A DNA stretch of 64,000 nt from Saccharibacillus brassicae (GCF_006542275.1 NZ_CP041217.1:868001-932000); one strand, 5' to 3'. Shown: positions 18,947-28,674, counted from the stretch's first letter. Numbers and translations: made by a program. The notes: generated by a model from the letters alone, not told the origin.

Positions 18947-19050
18947 ATATTTGCAAAAAAATATATGATTCTCCTTCTAGCGAGATACTTGTGCTAAAAT
19001 TCCCAACCCTGCTGCACCTCGGCTTTCCTGCGGCTCCAACCCGAAAAAAG

Positions 19051-19094
19051 CAAAAAAAGCCCGGTCCGAAGGAAAGATCCCTCCGGGCCGGGCT
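19051..19094 (-). terminator. Intrinsic terminator of the alcohol dehydrogenase gene
   Basis: AGCCCGG pairs with CCGGGCT (19094-19088 with 19064-19058) around a 23-nt loop with secondary pairing; the minus strand then has seven T. Confidence 0.85.
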
Positions 19095-19132
19095 GTGATT
19101 CTCGTCGCGGCTTCCTGCTACAAAACGATCGC

Positions 19133-20296
19133 TTACAGCGAAGCTTTGTAGATCGCCACGACGTCTTCGCGCTGCAGCTTGTTGAAGTTGCCGAACGGGC
19201 CGAACTTCATCGCTTTGTCGGCCATTTCCTCGATACGGCTGCCGTCGATCTCGTAATCGGCCAGCGTGCTTGGCGCGCCGATCGAGTTCCAGAAGCTTCT
19301 CAGCGCTTCGATGCCTTCGAGGCCGACTTCTTCGGCGGATTTGCCGGAAGCGTCGATGCCGAATACGTTGACGGCGAGCTTCTTGAAGCGCTCCGGATCC
19401 ACATGCAGGCTGTGCTTCATCCAGTTCGGGAACAGGATGGACAGGCCGCCGCCGTGCGGAATGTCGTAGATGGCGGATACGGCGTGCTCGACGTTATGCG
19501 TCGCCCAGTCGCCGGTGCTGCCCATGCTCAGAACGCCGTTCAGCGCCATCGTGCCGCTGTACATGACGGTCTCGCGCAGCTCGTAGTTCTCCAGATCGTT
19601 GACGAGCGCAGGTCCCGCTTCGATCACGGCGCGCAGCACGGACTCGCAGAAGCCGTCCTGTACCGGCGTATTGCTGTCCAGATGGAAATACGTCTCCAGC
19701 ACGTGCGACATCATGTCGACCACGCCGTAGACCGTCTGGTCTTTGGGCAGGGAATACGTGAACTCCGGATCGAGAATCGAGAACGTCGGGAACGAATGCG
19801 CGCTGCCCCAGCCGAGCTTCTCCATCGTCTCTTCGTTCGTGATGACGGACCCGCTGTTCATCTCGGAACCGGTCGCGGCCATCGTCAGCACGACGCCGAG
19901 CGGCAGGCCGGCTTGGGCGACCGCTTTGCGTTCCGCGAAGTCCCACATGTCGCCGTCGTATTTCGCGCCGACCGCGATCGCTTTGGCGCAGTCGATTACG
20001 CTGCCGCCGCCGACGGCGAGGATCAGGTCGATGTTTTCGTTTTTGCACAGATCGACGCCTTTGTGCACCGTCGACAGACGCGGGTTCGGCTCGACGCCTG
20101 CCAGTTCCACGACGTTCGAACCGGTCTCCTTCAGCAGGGCCGTTACGCTGTCGTACAGGCCGGAGCGCTTGATGCTGCCTCCGCCGTAGACGAGCAGAAT
20201 GTTTTTGCCGTACTGCGGAACGAGTGTTTTGAGCTGCTCCAGTTGGCCTTTGCCGAAAATAAGACGGGTCGGATTATAGAAAGTGAAAGATTTCAT
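19133..20296 (-). CDS. Iron-containing alcohol dehydrogenase (YugJ/BdhA-like)
   Basis: A 387-residue group III (iron-type) NAD(P)-dependent alcohol dehydrogenase. The nucleotide site [13 protein letters not shown] is near residue 95, and the metal-ligand segments [11 protein letters not shown] and [24 protein letters not shown] are intact. The sequence closely resembles the YugJ/YugK and butanol dehydrogenase (BdhA) group. The physiological substrate is uncertain; butyraldehyde or other short aldehydes are likely. Single gene, with terminators on both sides. Confidence 0.93.
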   Translation of the reverse strand: MKSFTFYNPTRLIFGKGQLEQLKTLVPQYGKNILLVYGGGSIKRSGLYDSVTALLKETGSNVVELAGVEPNPRLSTVHKGVDLCKNENIDLILAVGGGSVIDCAKAIAVGAKYDGDMWDFAERKAVAQAGLPLGVVLTMAATGSEMNSGSVITNEETMEKLGWGSAHSFPTFSILDPEFTYSLPKDQTVYGVVDMMSHVLETYFHLDSNTPVQDGFCESVLRAVIEAGPALVNDLENYELRETVMYSGTMALNGVLSMGSTGDWATHNVEHAVSAIYDIPHGGGLSILFPNWMKHSLHVDPERFKKLAVNVFGIDASGKSAEEVGLEGIEALRSFWNSIGAPSTLADYEIDGSRIEEMADKAMKFGPFGNFNKLQREDVVAIYKASL

Positions 20297-20361
20297 GAGT
20301 GAGTGTTACCCCTTTCTTTTGATAAGCATGTATTGATTATATACCAAGTCCGCGCGAAAAC

Positions 20362-20401
20362 AAAAAGAGCGGCCGCATCGTGCGATGCGGCCGCTCTTTT
20401 T
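20362..20401. terminator. Bidirectional terminator between galT and the dehydrogenase gene
   Basis: A 14-bp perfect stem (20367-20380 with 20383-20396) has A5 on one flank and T5 on the other. It ends the galKET operon and insulates the downstream dehydrogenase gene. Confidence 0.9.
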
Positions 20402-20444
20402 CTTCAAGCTGCGGCGGTGTCCGCGTGGTGCGAACGACCGGCGA

Positions 20445-22130
20445 TCAGGCGTCTGTCTGCTTCCAGCCGAAGCTTGCGACGAAGCGGAAAAACGCTTCGC
20501 GGCCCGCGGCGTCGGTCTTGTACACGCCGGCATGGCCGAGAATCTCGGTGAACTTCGCGCCCACTTCGAGGCGGATCAGGTCGAGCGCCGCTTCGGGGCT
20601 CAGCGCGGAGCCGCCGCGTTCGATCATCGAACGCACCCACGGCAGATGCTGGGCAAGCGGATGATGAGCGTCGCTCTCCGCCGCGGCCAGCAGCGCGGAA
20701 TCGCCGCTGAGAATCCGGCCGATCTGGTCCAGTTCGTCTTTGAGACGACCCGGCAGAATCGCCAGACCCATCACTTCGATCAGGCCGATATTTTCTTTTT
20801 TGACATGGTGCATTTCGCGGTGCGGGTGGAAAATGCCTTCCGGATGACGTTCGTCCGTCCGGTTGTTGCGCAGCACCAGATCGAGCTCGTACGCGCCTTC
20901 GCGGCGGCGGACGATCGGCGTCACCGTGTTATGCCGCACGCTCTCGCCGTTCTTGTCGCTCGACGCGAGCACGTCGACGCTTGCGTCGCTGTACGTTTTC
21001 CACGTCTCGTAAATGTCGTTCGCCGCTTCCAGCAGTTCGCCCTGATCGCTGCCGGACAAACGCACGACCGACATCGGCCAGCGGACGATCGACAGCTTCA
21101 CGGACGGGTAGTGGTCATGCGCGAAGACCGCTTCGGTCACGGCGCGTTCGATCGCGAACGTATGCTTGCCGCCCTGGAAATGGTCGTGCGTCAGGATCGA
21201 ACCGCCGACGATCGGCAGGTCGGCGTTCGAGCCGAGGAAATAATGCGGGAACCGGTCGGTGAACTGCAGCAGCCGGCGCAGCGTGTCCTTCGTCAGCTTC
21301 ATCGGCACATGGTCGCGGTGCAGGACGATGCAGTGTTCGTTGTAGTAGACGTAAGGCGAATACTGGAACAGCCACGGCTCGTCGTTCAGCGTGAGCGGAA
21401 TGACACGCAGGTTCTGGCGCGCCGGATGGTTGATCCGGCCCGCATAGCCGACGTTCTCGCGGCAGAGCTGGCATTTCGGGTAGACCGGAGGCGGCAGCAG
21501 CCGCGCCTGGGCGATCTCTTCCGACGTTTTCTCCGGCTTGGACAGATTGATCGTGATCTCGATCGGCCCGAAGTCCGACTCATGCGTCCAATAGAGGTTT
21601 TTGGCGACCCGGTCCATGCGGATATAGTTGGAATCGATACACCATTTATAGAAACGGTCCGTCGCCGCCGAGATGCCGCCTTCCTGCTCCGCCGCGAGGA
21701 AATCGCGGGTCACTTCCGACGGGCGCGCGAGCAGCAGGCCCATCAGCTTGCTGTCGAGCAGATCGCGCTGCGTGTCCGTATTCTCCGGAATCATTCCGGT
21801 CTGCGCCGCGTAATCGATCAGCGCGTCGAGCATCGGCTGCGGGCCTGCCGGCAGTTCCTCGCCGGGCGCGTCGCCGCCGGCGTAAGGCTCGTCGAATCCG
21901 AACTGCTCCAGCAGCCGGTTGCGTCCGTAATCTTCGTCGGCCGCTTCCAGCAGCCCTTCCCGCAGCGAGAACGCGGTCAGGCGATCGATCGCCCGCAGCG
22001 CTTCTTCGCGGGACACGGGTCCGTCAGACGAACCCGTGGCGGCGCGCCGCGTGCTGCCGGACGGCTGAACGTCGCCCGGACGTTCGCCCGCCGCTCCTTG
22101 CTGTACTCCGTTTTTCAACTGTTCGCTCAT
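20445..22130 (-). CDS. galT: Galactose-1-phosphate uridylyltransferase, type 2
   Basis: GalT (561 aa) exchanges UDP between UDP-glucose and galactose-1-phosphate. It is the Firmicutes class-2 enzyme: SKLMGLLLARPSEV, QLCRENVGYAGR, HFQGGKHTFAIE and the C-terminal EVMGLAILPGRL segments are typical. The first 40 or so residues are Gly/Ser/Arg-rich with no homology apparent, making it longer than usual (about 500). The start has only a weak GGGGGC site. Third gene of galK-galE-galT. Confidence 0.95.
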   Translation of the reverse strand: MSEQLKNGVQQGAAGERPGDVQPSGSTRRAATGSSDGPVSREEALRAIDRLTAFSLREGLLEAADEDYGRNRLLEQFGFDEPYAGGDAPGEELPAGPQPMLDALIDYAAQTGMIPENTDTQRDLLDSKLMGLLLARPSEVTRDFLAAEQEGGISAATDRFYKWCIDSNYIRMDRVAKNLYWTHESDFGPIEITINLSKPEKTSEEIAQARLLPPPVYPKCQLCRENVGYAGRINHPARQNLRVIPLTLNDEPWLFQYSPYVYYNEHCIVLHRDHVPMKLTKDTLRRLLQFTDRFPHYFLGSNADLPIVGGSILTHDHFQGGKHTFAIERAVTEAVFAHDHYPSVKLSIVRWPMSVVRLSGSDQGELLEAANDIYETWKTYSDASVDVLASSDKNGESVRHNTVTPIVRRREGAYELDLVLRNNRTDERHPEGIFHPHREMHHVKKENIGLIEVMGLAILPGRLKDELDQIGRILSGDSALLAAAESDAHHPLAQHLPWVRSMIERGGSALSPEAALDLIRLEVGAKFTEILGHAGVYKTDAAGREAFFRFVASFGWKQTDA

Positions 22131-22161
22131 AAAAGGCTGCCCCCGTTATCGATCTCGTTTT

Positions 22162-23148
22162 TTAGTCGTTATAGCCGTCCGGACGCGATTGGTGCCAGTT
22201 CCAGGCGCTGGAGATGATCGTCTCGATATTTTCGCGCGCCGGGCTCCAGCCGAGCACGGTACGCGCTTTGTGCGACGAAGCGATCAGGATCGCCGGGTCG
22301 CCGGCGCGGCGCGGTTCGGTTTTGACCGGAATTTCCTTGCCCGTGACGCGGCGCGCCGTTTCGATGATCTCGCGCACGGAGAAACCGCTGCCGCTGCCGA
22401 GGTTGAACACGTCGCTCGCCCCGTCGTTTTTGAGATAGTCGATTGCGCGCAGATGGGCATCCGCCAGGTCGCTGACATGCAGGTAGTCGCGCACGCAGGT
22501 GCCGTCTTCCGTCGGGTAATCTTCGCCGAAGACGGAAATGTGCGAACGCTGTCCGAGCGCCGTCTGCAGCACGATCGGGATCAGATGCGTCTCCGGACGG
22601 TGGTCTTCGCCGATCTTGCCGCTGTCATGCGCGCCGGCCGCGTTAAAGTAGCGCAGAGCGACGTAGCGGACATTCAGCACGCGATCGTACCAGCGGATCA
22701 TGCGTTCCATCATCAGCTTCGTTTCGCCGTAGACGTTCGTCGGCTCGGTGCGGTCCGTTTCTTCGATCGGCGTCTTCTCCGGTTCGCCGTAAGTCGCCGC
22801 CGTGGACGAGAAGACGATCCGGCGCACATTCGCCTCGTTCATCGCTTCGAGCAGGCAGAGCGTGCCGTACATATTGTTGTCGTAGTATTTGCCGGGATTT
22901 TCCATGCTTTCGCCGACCAGCGAATTCGCCGCGAAATGGATGACGCCTTCGATCTCATTTTCCGCAAACAATTTCTTCAGCAGTTCCTTGTCGCGCAGAT
23001 CGCCTTCGTACAGCTTGCCGCCCAGCAGCGCGTCCCGATGACCCGTCTGCAAATTGTCGATAACCACCACTTCTTCGCCGCGTTCGAGCAGAGCCGCCAC
23101 AGTATGCGAACCGATATAACCGGCACCGCCGGTAACCAAAATTGCCAT
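22162..23148 (-). CDS. galE: UDP-glucose 4-epimerase
   Basis: GalE (328 aa) interconverts UDP-galactose and UDP-glucose. The Rossmann motif GGAGYIGSHT is at residues 7-16, and the catalytic YGETK with an upstream SSTAATYG serine motif is near residue 145. The C-terminal RRAGDPAILIASSHKA is typical of the bacterial enzyme. AAGGAGG lies 8 nt before the ATG. Middle gene of the gal operon. Confidence 0.96.
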   Translation of the reverse strand: MAILVTGGAGYIGSHTVAALLERGEEVVVIDNLQTGHRDALLGGKLYEGDLRDKELLKKLFAENEIEGVIHFAANSLVGESMENPGKYYDNNMYGTLCLLEAMNEANVRRIVFSSTAATYGEPEKTPIEETDRTEPTNVYGETKLMMERMIRWYDRVLNVRYVALRYFNAAGAHDSGKIGEDHRPETHLIPIVLQTALGQRSHISVFGEDYPTEDGTCVRDYLHVSDLADAHLRAIDYLKNDGASDVFNLGSGSGFSVREIIETARRVTGKEIPVKTEPRRAGDPAILIASSHKARTVLGWSPARENIETIISSAWNWHQSRPDGYND

Positions 23149-23219
23149 TGTTAATTCCTCCTTGGATGATAAACGTTTTTTTTGAAAAGAAAACCGAGCT
23201 GCCGTCCTTGCCCTGAAAA

Positions 23220-24395
23220 TCAGTTTGCGCCGAGTTCTTCCACGCCTTCGCCTACGCCGCAGACGTAAAATTCGCCTTCGAGGCCGGTGCGCGCCGTGTA
23301 CCGTTCGCCGACTTCGGCCACGAAACGTTCCACGTCGTCTTCGTGGACCAGCGATACGGTGCAGCCGCCGAAGCCCGCCCCGGTCATGCGTGCGCCGAGC
23401 GTACCCGGGATGCGGCGCGCTTCCTCGACCATGACGTCGAGTTCTTCGCAGCTCACTTCGTACAGGTCGCGCAGCGAGTCATGGGACAGGTTCATCAGGC
23501 GGCCGAATTCCTGCAGATCGTTCGCCGTGAGCGCTTCGACCGAAGCCAGCACGCGGGCATTCTCTTCGATGACGTGCTGCGCGCGATTGCGCACCGTCTC
23601 GTCGGTCAGGGCGGACTTGAAGTCTTCGAACTGCGAAGGCGTCAGCTCGGCCAGGTAGTTGAGATCGGCTTTGCAGCTTCGGAGACGTTCCAGCGCTTGC
23701 GTGCACTGCTCCCGGCGCTCGTTGTATTTGGAGTCGACCAGACCGCGGCGCTTGTTCGTATTGCCGATCACAAGCTTGTAGCTGCCCGTCTGAAAAGGAA
23801 CGTGCTTGTATTCCAGCGTGTCGCACATGAGCAGAATCGCATGGTCCCGTTTGCCGTTGGCGACCGCGAACTGATCCATGATGCCGCAGTTGACGCCGAC
23901 GAAGTTGTTCTCCGCCGCCTGCGACAGCAGGGCGATCTCGACCGTGTCGCGCTCGTAGCCGCCCATCGACAGCAGCGCGTAGCCGGTGACGACTTCGATC
24001 GAAGCGGACGACGAGAGGCCGGCTCCGTTCGGGATTTCGCCGTGGTACAGCAGTTCGAAGCCCCGGGAGACCGGGTAGCCGCGCTGCGCCAGCTCGACCA
24101 TGACGCCGACCGGATAGTCGGTCCAGGCTCCGGTGCGGTTCAGCCCGATCTCGTCGACCTTGATCTGCGCTTCTTCCGGCAGATTGCTCGACGCGAGACT
24201 GATCAGGCCGTCGGCACGTTCGCGAATGACGAGCGTCGTGCCGAATTCCAGCGCCGCCGGCAGCACGTAACCGCCGTTGTAGTCGATATGCTCGCCGATC
24301 AGGTTCACGCGTCCCGGGGCATGGAACACGCGCGGTTCGATGTCGGAAGGTCCGAATTTTTCCATAAACATTTGCTTGATTTGTTCGGTATTCAC
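23220..24395 (-). CDS. galK: Galactokinase
   Basis: GalK (391 aa) phosphorylates galactose at C1, the first Leloir step. GHMP-family motifs are clear: APGRVNLIGEHIDYNGGYVLP (in part) near residue 25, PNGAGLSSSASIEV near 118, and RMTGAGFGGCTVSLV near 340. The start is GTG at 24395 with GAGGTGAT about 9 nt upstream. First gene of the operon, divergent from an AraC-type regulator. Confidence 0.96.
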   Translation of the reverse strand: MNTEQIKQMFMEKFGPSDIEPRVFHAPGRVNLIGEHIDYNGGYVLPAALEFGTTLVIRERADGLISLASSNLPEEAQIKVDEIGLNRTGAWTDYPVGVMVELAQRGYPVSRGFELLYHGEIPNGAGLSSSASIEVVTGYALLSMGGYERDTVEIALLSQAAENNFVGVNCGIMDQFAVANGKRDHAILLMCDTLEYKHVPFQTGSYKLVIGNTNKRRGLVDSKYNERREQCTQALERLRSCKADLNYLAELTPSQFEDFKSALTDETVRNRAQHVIEENARVLASVEALTANDLQEFGRLMNLSHDSLRDLYEVSCEELDVMVEEARRIPGTLGARMTGAGFGGCTVSLVHEDDVERFVAEVGERYTARTGLEGEFYVCGVGEGVEELGAN

Positions 24396-24437
24396 TGTGC
24401 GATCACCTCATGGGTTGATTTGTCTGTCTGTGCTCTA

Positions 24438-24466
24438 AGTATAAAAGATAGCGTTCTTCTTGATAA
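24438..24466 (-). promoter_or_regulatory. Predicted promoter of the gal operon
   Basis: TTATCA (24466-24461) and TATACT (24443-24438) at 17-nt spacing on the minus strand, about 45 nt before the galK start. The poor -35 would fit activator dependence. Confidence 0.5.
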
Positions 24467-24563
24467 TGCACCGATGTGCGGACTGCATGGACTTATATGA
24501 CTTTCATCCCGGCAGCGGTTATACTGGAACCCAGCTTGGCATTCAGGAAAGCGAGGAACGTCC

Positions 24564-25448
24564 ATGACCGTAACCCACCCCCCGGCCGCGCAGCCGCCCG
24601 CCTTCTCCTACTCTGTCGCGCCGAATCCGATCTACGACGACAAAGGCATGCTGTACGTCCTGTTCGCCGGCGAGAGCCAGACGCTGCCCGAACACAAGAT
24701 CGGGCCGAAGATCTACGATTATTTCCTGCTGCATATCGTGGAAGAAGGCCGGGGCGTCTTCGTGCACGACGGGCAGCCTTACGAGCTGGAAGCCGGCGAC
24801 GCGTTTTTGATCCGGCCCGGCCGGCTCGTCAGCTACGCCGCCGATCCGCTGCATCCGTGGCGCTACCGCTGGATCTCTTTTGCCGGCCCGCTCGCCGAAG
24901 AAGCGGTGCACGCGGCGGGGCTGACGCCCCAACATCCCGTATTCCGCCCGGCCGCCGTATCGGACATTCCGCGCCTGCTGTCCGATACGCTGGAATCGTT
25001 CCGGTCGAGACGGGCGGGCGCGCATCTGGCTTCGCTCGGCTATCTGTACCTGATTCTGGCCGCGGCCGAAGACGTCGTGCGCGGCGATTCGGCGCTGCCC
25101 GCCGCCGATACGGCCGGCAGTCTGGCGGTCAAGCAGATGATCCGCTACATGACCGATCAGTATGCCCATCCCGTCTCGATCGAAGACATGTGCCAGAGCC
25201 TCGGGTACAACCGGGCTTATCTGTCGCGCCTGTTCAAGCAGGATACGGGCGTCGCCCCGGTCACCTACCTGCTGCGGCTGCGTATCGACAAAGCGCGCGG
25301 ACTGCTGCGCGAACGGCCCGATCTGTCGATCCAGCAGATCGCGTCTTCGGTCGGGCTGACCGACCCGCTCTATTTCTCGCGCCAGTTCCAGCGGCTGCAC
25401 GGACAGTCTCCGACCGCGTACCGGGAATCGGTGCTCGGCCGGCCGTGA
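24564..25448 (+). CDS. AraC-family regulator, probably of the gal operon
   Basis: A 294-residue AraC/XylS regulator. The N-terminal cupin-like sugar-binding domain (about 10-160) contains FLLHIVEEGRGVF and YELEAGDAFLIRPGRLVSY. The C-terminal double helix-turn-helix (about 195-290) contains SIEDMCQSLGYNRAYLSRLFK and SIQQIASSVGLTDPLYFSRQFQ (in part). It is divergently transcribed from galK with only 168 nt between starts, so it probably controls galKET; whether it also acts elsewhere is unknown. The start has GAGGAA upstream. Confidence 0.9.
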   Translation: MTVTHPPAAQPPAFSYSVAPNPIYDDKGMLYVLFAGESQTLPEHKIGPKIYDYFLLHIVEEGRGVFVHDGQPYELEAGDAFLIRPGRLVSYAADPLHPWRYRWISFAGPLAEEAVHAAGLTPQHPVFRPAAVSDIPRLLSDTLESFRSRRAGAHLASLGYLYLILAAAEDVVRGDSALPAADTAGSLAVKQMIRYMTDQYAHPVSIEDMCQSLGYNRAYLSRLFKQDTGVAPVTYLLRLRIDKARGLLRERPDLSIQQIASSVGLTDPLYFSRQFQRLHGQSPTAYRESVLGRP

Positions 25449-25611
25449 ATCCGTTCGCTGGCCGCGCAAAAGCCCCCTCCCTAAATTAACCGCAGCGCGG
25501 CGGCAGAACCTTCGCCCGGCAAGAAACGGTTTGCCGGGAAGAGGTTGGAACAGGCGAAACGTGCCGGCATGAAGCCGTGCGGCCGCCTTGAAGCCGCCGG
25601 GGAGGCTCGGG

Positions 25612-25775
25612 TACGTGCAGATAAGGGCGCAGGTACAAGTGCTGGTGCTGGTGCAGGTACAAACGTAGGTACAAGGGCAAATAAAAGCATAGGTGCAGAT
25701 ATAAGCTCAGGTACAAGCGCAAGTACAAGCGTAGATGCAGATATAGGCTCAGGTACAGGCACGGGCACGAGCTTC
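25612..25775. repeat. Degenerate hexanucleotide repeat tract
   Basis: About 27 tandem hexamers related to GGTACA / AGCGCA / GGTGCA / GATATA / AATAAA run without loss of phase. Read in the plus frame they would encode Gly-Thr, Ser-Ala, Gly-Ala and Asp-Ile dipeptides; in the minus frame Leu-Val/Pro-Val/Ala-rich dipeptides. Small ORFs exist on both strands but neither has a good ribosome site. The rest of this 515-nt gap holds only a terminator. Confidence 0.8.
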
Positions 25776-25821
25776 AGGTGTTCGAAACCGTGTCCGGGCG
25801 GAAGCGGCGCTCCCCGGCACG

Positions 25822-25870
25822 GCAAAACCCCCGAATCTTCCGCGCAAATGGCGGAGATTCGGGGTTTTCG
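25822..25870. terminator. Bidirectional terminator downstream of the aldo/keto reductase gene
   Basis: AAAACCCC-GAATCT-CCGC arms (about 25824-25841 with 25851-25868) form a long stem with a mismatch around a 7-10-nt loop, flanked by A4 and T4 runs. Confidence 0.8.
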
Positions 25871-25963
25871 CTTTTGATTTGGCCGGAATACGGCGGTCGT
25901 TCATGTTCTTGCAAGATGTCGGCTTGGCCGCCTACCCGCTGCCGCCTCTTGTTCCGGCTCTTG

Positions 25964-26968
25964 TTACTGTTCGGTTTCCGTTTTGAGGATCTTCTCGATC
26001 CGCTCCAGTTCTTCGGCGGAAAATTCGAGCTGCTGCAGCGTCTCGATATTTTCCTCGATCTGGCCGACGCGGCTCGCGCCGATCAGTACGGACGTCACGC
26101 GCTCGCCGCGCAGCACCCAGGCCAGCGCGAACTGGGCCAGGCTCTGCCCGCGCGCGACCGCCATCTGGTTGAGCGCGCGCACGCGGCGCATCGCTTCCGG
26201 CGTAATCTGCGTCTGGTTCAGGAACGGGGAAGCGCTCGCCGCGCGAGAATCTTCCGGAATCCCGTTCAGGTATTTGTTCGTCAGCAGGCCCTGCGCCAGC
26301 GGGCTGAACGCGATGCTGCCGACGCCGCTCTCGTCGAGCACGTCCTGCAGGCCGTGCTCGATCCAGCGGTTCATCATCGAATAGCTCGGCTGATGGATCG
26401 TGAGCGGCGTGCCGAGATCTTTGAGAATCGCGACCGCTTCGCGGGTCTGTTCCGCCGAATAGTTGGACACGCCTATGTACAGCGCTTTGCCGGAACGAAC
26501 GATATGGTCGAGCGCTCCCATCGTTTCTTCGAGCGGCGTATCGGGGTCCGGGCGGTGATGGTAGAAAATATCGACGTAATCCAGCCCCAGCCGCTTGAGG
26601 CTCTGATCCAGGCTCGACACGAGATATTTGCGCGAACCCCATTCGCCGTAAGGGCCGGGCCACATATGGTAGCCGGCTTTGGTCGAGACGATCAGTTCGT
26701 CTCGGTAAGCTCTAAGATCGGTTGACAGCATACGGCCGAACATTTCTTCGGCCGATCCCGGCGGCGGTCCGTAATTGTTCGCCAGGTCAAAATGCGTAAT
26801 GCCGAGATCGAACGCGCGGTGCACGATGCCGCGTCCGTTCTCGTAAGCGTCGACGCCGCCGAAATTATGCCATAATCCGAGCGAGATCGCGGGAAGCTTC
26901 AGTCCCGACCGCCCGCTGCGGTTATATTTCATGTGGTCGTAGCGTTCTCCGCTCGCCTTGTATTCCAT
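25964..26968 (-). CDS. Aldo/keto reductase (L-glyceraldehyde 3-phosphate reductase/YghZ-like)
   Basis: A 334-residue aldo/keto reductase of the AKR14/YghZ type, an NADPH-dependent (beta/alpha)8 enzyme. Catalytic residues are seen in GITHFDLANNYGPPPGSAEE (Asp, Tyr), STKAGYHMWPGPYGEWGSRKYL (Lys, in part) and DIFYHHRPD (His). The YGEWGSRKYL and FSPLAQGLLTNKYL segments are typical of YghZ, which reduces L-glyceraldehyde 3-phosphate and methylglyoxal. AAGGATGGAG precedes the ATG. Confidence 0.92.
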   Translation of the reverse strand: MEYKASGERYDHMKYNRSGRSGLKLPAISLGLWHNFGGVDAYENGRGIVHRAFDLGITHFDLANNYGPPPGSAEEMFGRMLSTDLRAYRDELIVSTKAGYHMWPGPYGEWGSRKYLVSSLDQSLKRLGLDYVDIFYHHRPDPDTPLEETMGALDHIVRSGKALYIGVSNYSAEQTREAVAILKDLGTPLTIHQPSYSMMNRWIEHGLQDVLDESGVGSIAFSPLAQGLLTNKYLNGIPEDSRAASASPFLNQTQITPEAMRRVRALNQMAVARGQSLAQFALAWVLRGERVTSVLIGASRVGQIEENIETLQQLEFSAEELERIEKILKTETEQ

Positions 26969-27064
26969 CGTTTGTCTCCATCCTTTCGTTTCGAACTTGC
27001 TTCCATCTTATCGCCGGGTGTGCCGCTTGGCAAGAAAACGATTACAACTTTTCCTTATCCGTCT

Positions 27065-27817
27065 TCACACGTATCCGAGCGCTTGGCGCACGCTCTGCGC
27101 GATCGTCCCCATCGGTTCCGTGAAGCGCAGGTCGGCATGGCTGTCGTACGGAGTCGGCGTCCGGTTCAGCAGCGCCAGGCGGCCCCCGTCGAACATGCCG
27201 ACGAGGCTCGCCGCCGGCTGGACGGTCAGCGAAGTGCCGCCGACCAGCATCAGGTCCGCCGCTTCGATCGCGGCCGCCGCGGCTTCTAGCACGCTGGTCT
27301 CCAGCATCTCGCCGTAGAGCACGACGTTCGGCTTGAGCATGCCGCCGCACGCCGCGCAGCGGGGAATGCCGACGCTGTGCATGACCGCTTCCAGCCCGTA
27401 GGTTGCTCCGCACGACAGGCAGGTATTGCGCAGCACGGAACCGTGCAGCTCCAGCACGTTGACGCTGCCCGCTTTTTGATGCAGGCCGTCGATATTTTGC
27501 GTAATGACCGCGCCAAGCTGGCCGCTCTCTTCAAGCTCCGCCAACAACCGATGCATGTCGTTCGGCTGCGCGTCTTCGTACACCATCCGTTTGCGGTAGA
27601 ACTCGTAGAACGTACCCGGCTGCCGGGCGAAAAATTCCCGGCTCAGCATTTCTTCCGGCGGGTAGGGAAACTCGTCGTCCCCGCTTTCGTACAGTCCGCC
27701 CGCCGACCGAAAATCGGGAATGCCGCTTTCGGTCGACGTACCGGCTCCGCCGAAAAACACGATCCGCTTCGCTTCCCCGATCCACTCCGCCAACATCTTC
27801 GCTTGATCTTGGACCAT
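27065..27817 (-). CDS. NAD-dependent protein deacylase (sirtuin)
   Basis: A 250-residue bacterial sirtuin that removes acyl groups from lysine using NAD. Motifs: GAGTSTESGIPDFRS near residue 26, ITQNIDGLHQKAG with the catalytic His in the LELHGS context, a zinc ribbon formed by CLSCG and CAACG, and GTSLTVQPAA. The ATG at 27817 has AAGGAGG 8 nt upstream and is preferred over a start 39 nt further out. Equivalent to CobB/SrtN-type proteins. Confidence 0.93.
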   Translation of the reverse strand: MVQDQAKMLAEWIGEAKRIVFFGGAGTSTESGIPDFRSAGGLYESGDDEFPYPPEEMLSREFFARQPGTFYEFYRKRMVYEDAQPNDMHRLLAELEESGQLGAVITQNIDGLHQKAGSVNVLELHGSVLRNTCLSCGATYGLEAVMHSVGIPRCAACGGMLKPNVVLYGEMLETSVLEAAAAAIEAADLMLVGGTSLTVQPAASLVGMFDGGRLALLNRTPTPYDSHADLRFTEPMGTIAQSVRQALGYV

Positions 27818-27900
27818 CCTGTTCTCCTCCTTCGTCTTCGCATCGATGTCTTCCATATGCCCTGCGCGTCCTGCGTGCGTCCTTCGCCGCTAAATGCCAG

Positions 27901-28674
27901 TCAGGCGCGGGGCACGATCCCCAATTCGGCGTAGCTGCCGATCACGGCGTCGGCCCCCGCCAGATGCAGGCGCGATCCGCCGCCCGGCGCGATCCCGATC
28001 GCCAGCGCGGCGCCCGCCCGGCGCGCCATCTCCAGATCGGCGCCGCCGTCGCCGATCACGATCGCGCGCCCCGGCTCCGTGCCGAGACTCCGGCACGCCT
28101 GCAGGGCCAGATCGGGCGCCGGCTTGCCCGCGTCGACCCCGTCCCGCCCGTGGACGGAATCGAACAGGCCGTCCAGCCCGGCCCAGTGCAAATGCCGGAC
28201 CGCCGCTTCCGTCGTATCCGACGTCACGACGGCCAGCTTGAGCCCGGCCTGCCGCGCCTCGCGGAGCAGGCTCTCCAGGCCGGGCAGCGGCCGCACCGGC
28301 CGTTCGCGGGCAAGGCGCTCCTCCGCTGCCGCGGCAAAGCCGCGTACGGCGTCCACGCTGTCATGCCACGGCATGCCCGCTCCGTAGAGCTGCCAGGCGA
28401 GCACGCCGGTCAGTTCCTCCGCGGTGGCAAGCGCAAGCGGCCCTCCGCGATCATAATCGGCGATCCGGCCGTCCGGGCCCAACACGACGCCGAAAGCCTG
28501 TTCGGCGCTGCCTGTCCAGCCGCCGCCCGCCGCTTGCAGCGCGGCTTCGGTCTGCTGCAGCAGGTCGTCGGCCCAGCGGCCCCACAATTCCATGAAATCG
28601 AGCAGCGTGCCGTCTTTGTCGAACAGGAGCGCTTCGCACTCGAATGTACGGCCTCCGACTGTCAGAAAAGCCAT
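27901..28674 (-). CDS. HAD-superfamily hydrolase (phosphoglycolate phosphatase-like)
   Basis: A 257-residue haloacid-dehalogenase-fold phosphatase. Motif I is LFDKDGTLLDF near residue 18, motif II VVTSDTT near residue 150, motif III in DAGKPAPD and motif IV VIGDGGADLEMARRAG. An alpha-helical cap lies between motifs I and II. The motif I asparagine-free DKDGT and general layout match the Gph/PGP group, but the substrate cannot be told. AAGGAGG precedes the ATG. Confidence 0.9.
   Translation of the reverse strand: MAFLTVGGRTFECEALLFDKDGTLLDFMELWGRWADDLLQQTEAALQAAGGGWTGSAEQAFGVVLGPDGRIADYDRGGPLALATAEELTGVLAWQLYGAGMPWHDSVDAVRGFAAAAEERLARERPVRPLPGLESLLREARQAGLKLAVVTSDTTEAAVRHLHWAGLDGLFDSVHGRDGVDAGKPAPDLALQACRSLGTEPGRAIVIGDGGADLEMARRAGAALAIGIAPGGGSRLHLAGADAVIGSYAELGIVPRA

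Noticed and set aside
25612-25775. CRISPR-like array
   Set aside because: Units are 6 bp without spacers and no cas genes are nearby.
25481-25877. Two small overlapping ORFs (one on each strand) over the hexamer repeat
   Set aside because: Both consist mainly of the repeat translation, lack convincing ribosome sites, and the plus-strand one runs into a terminator hairpin; kept only as a repeat.
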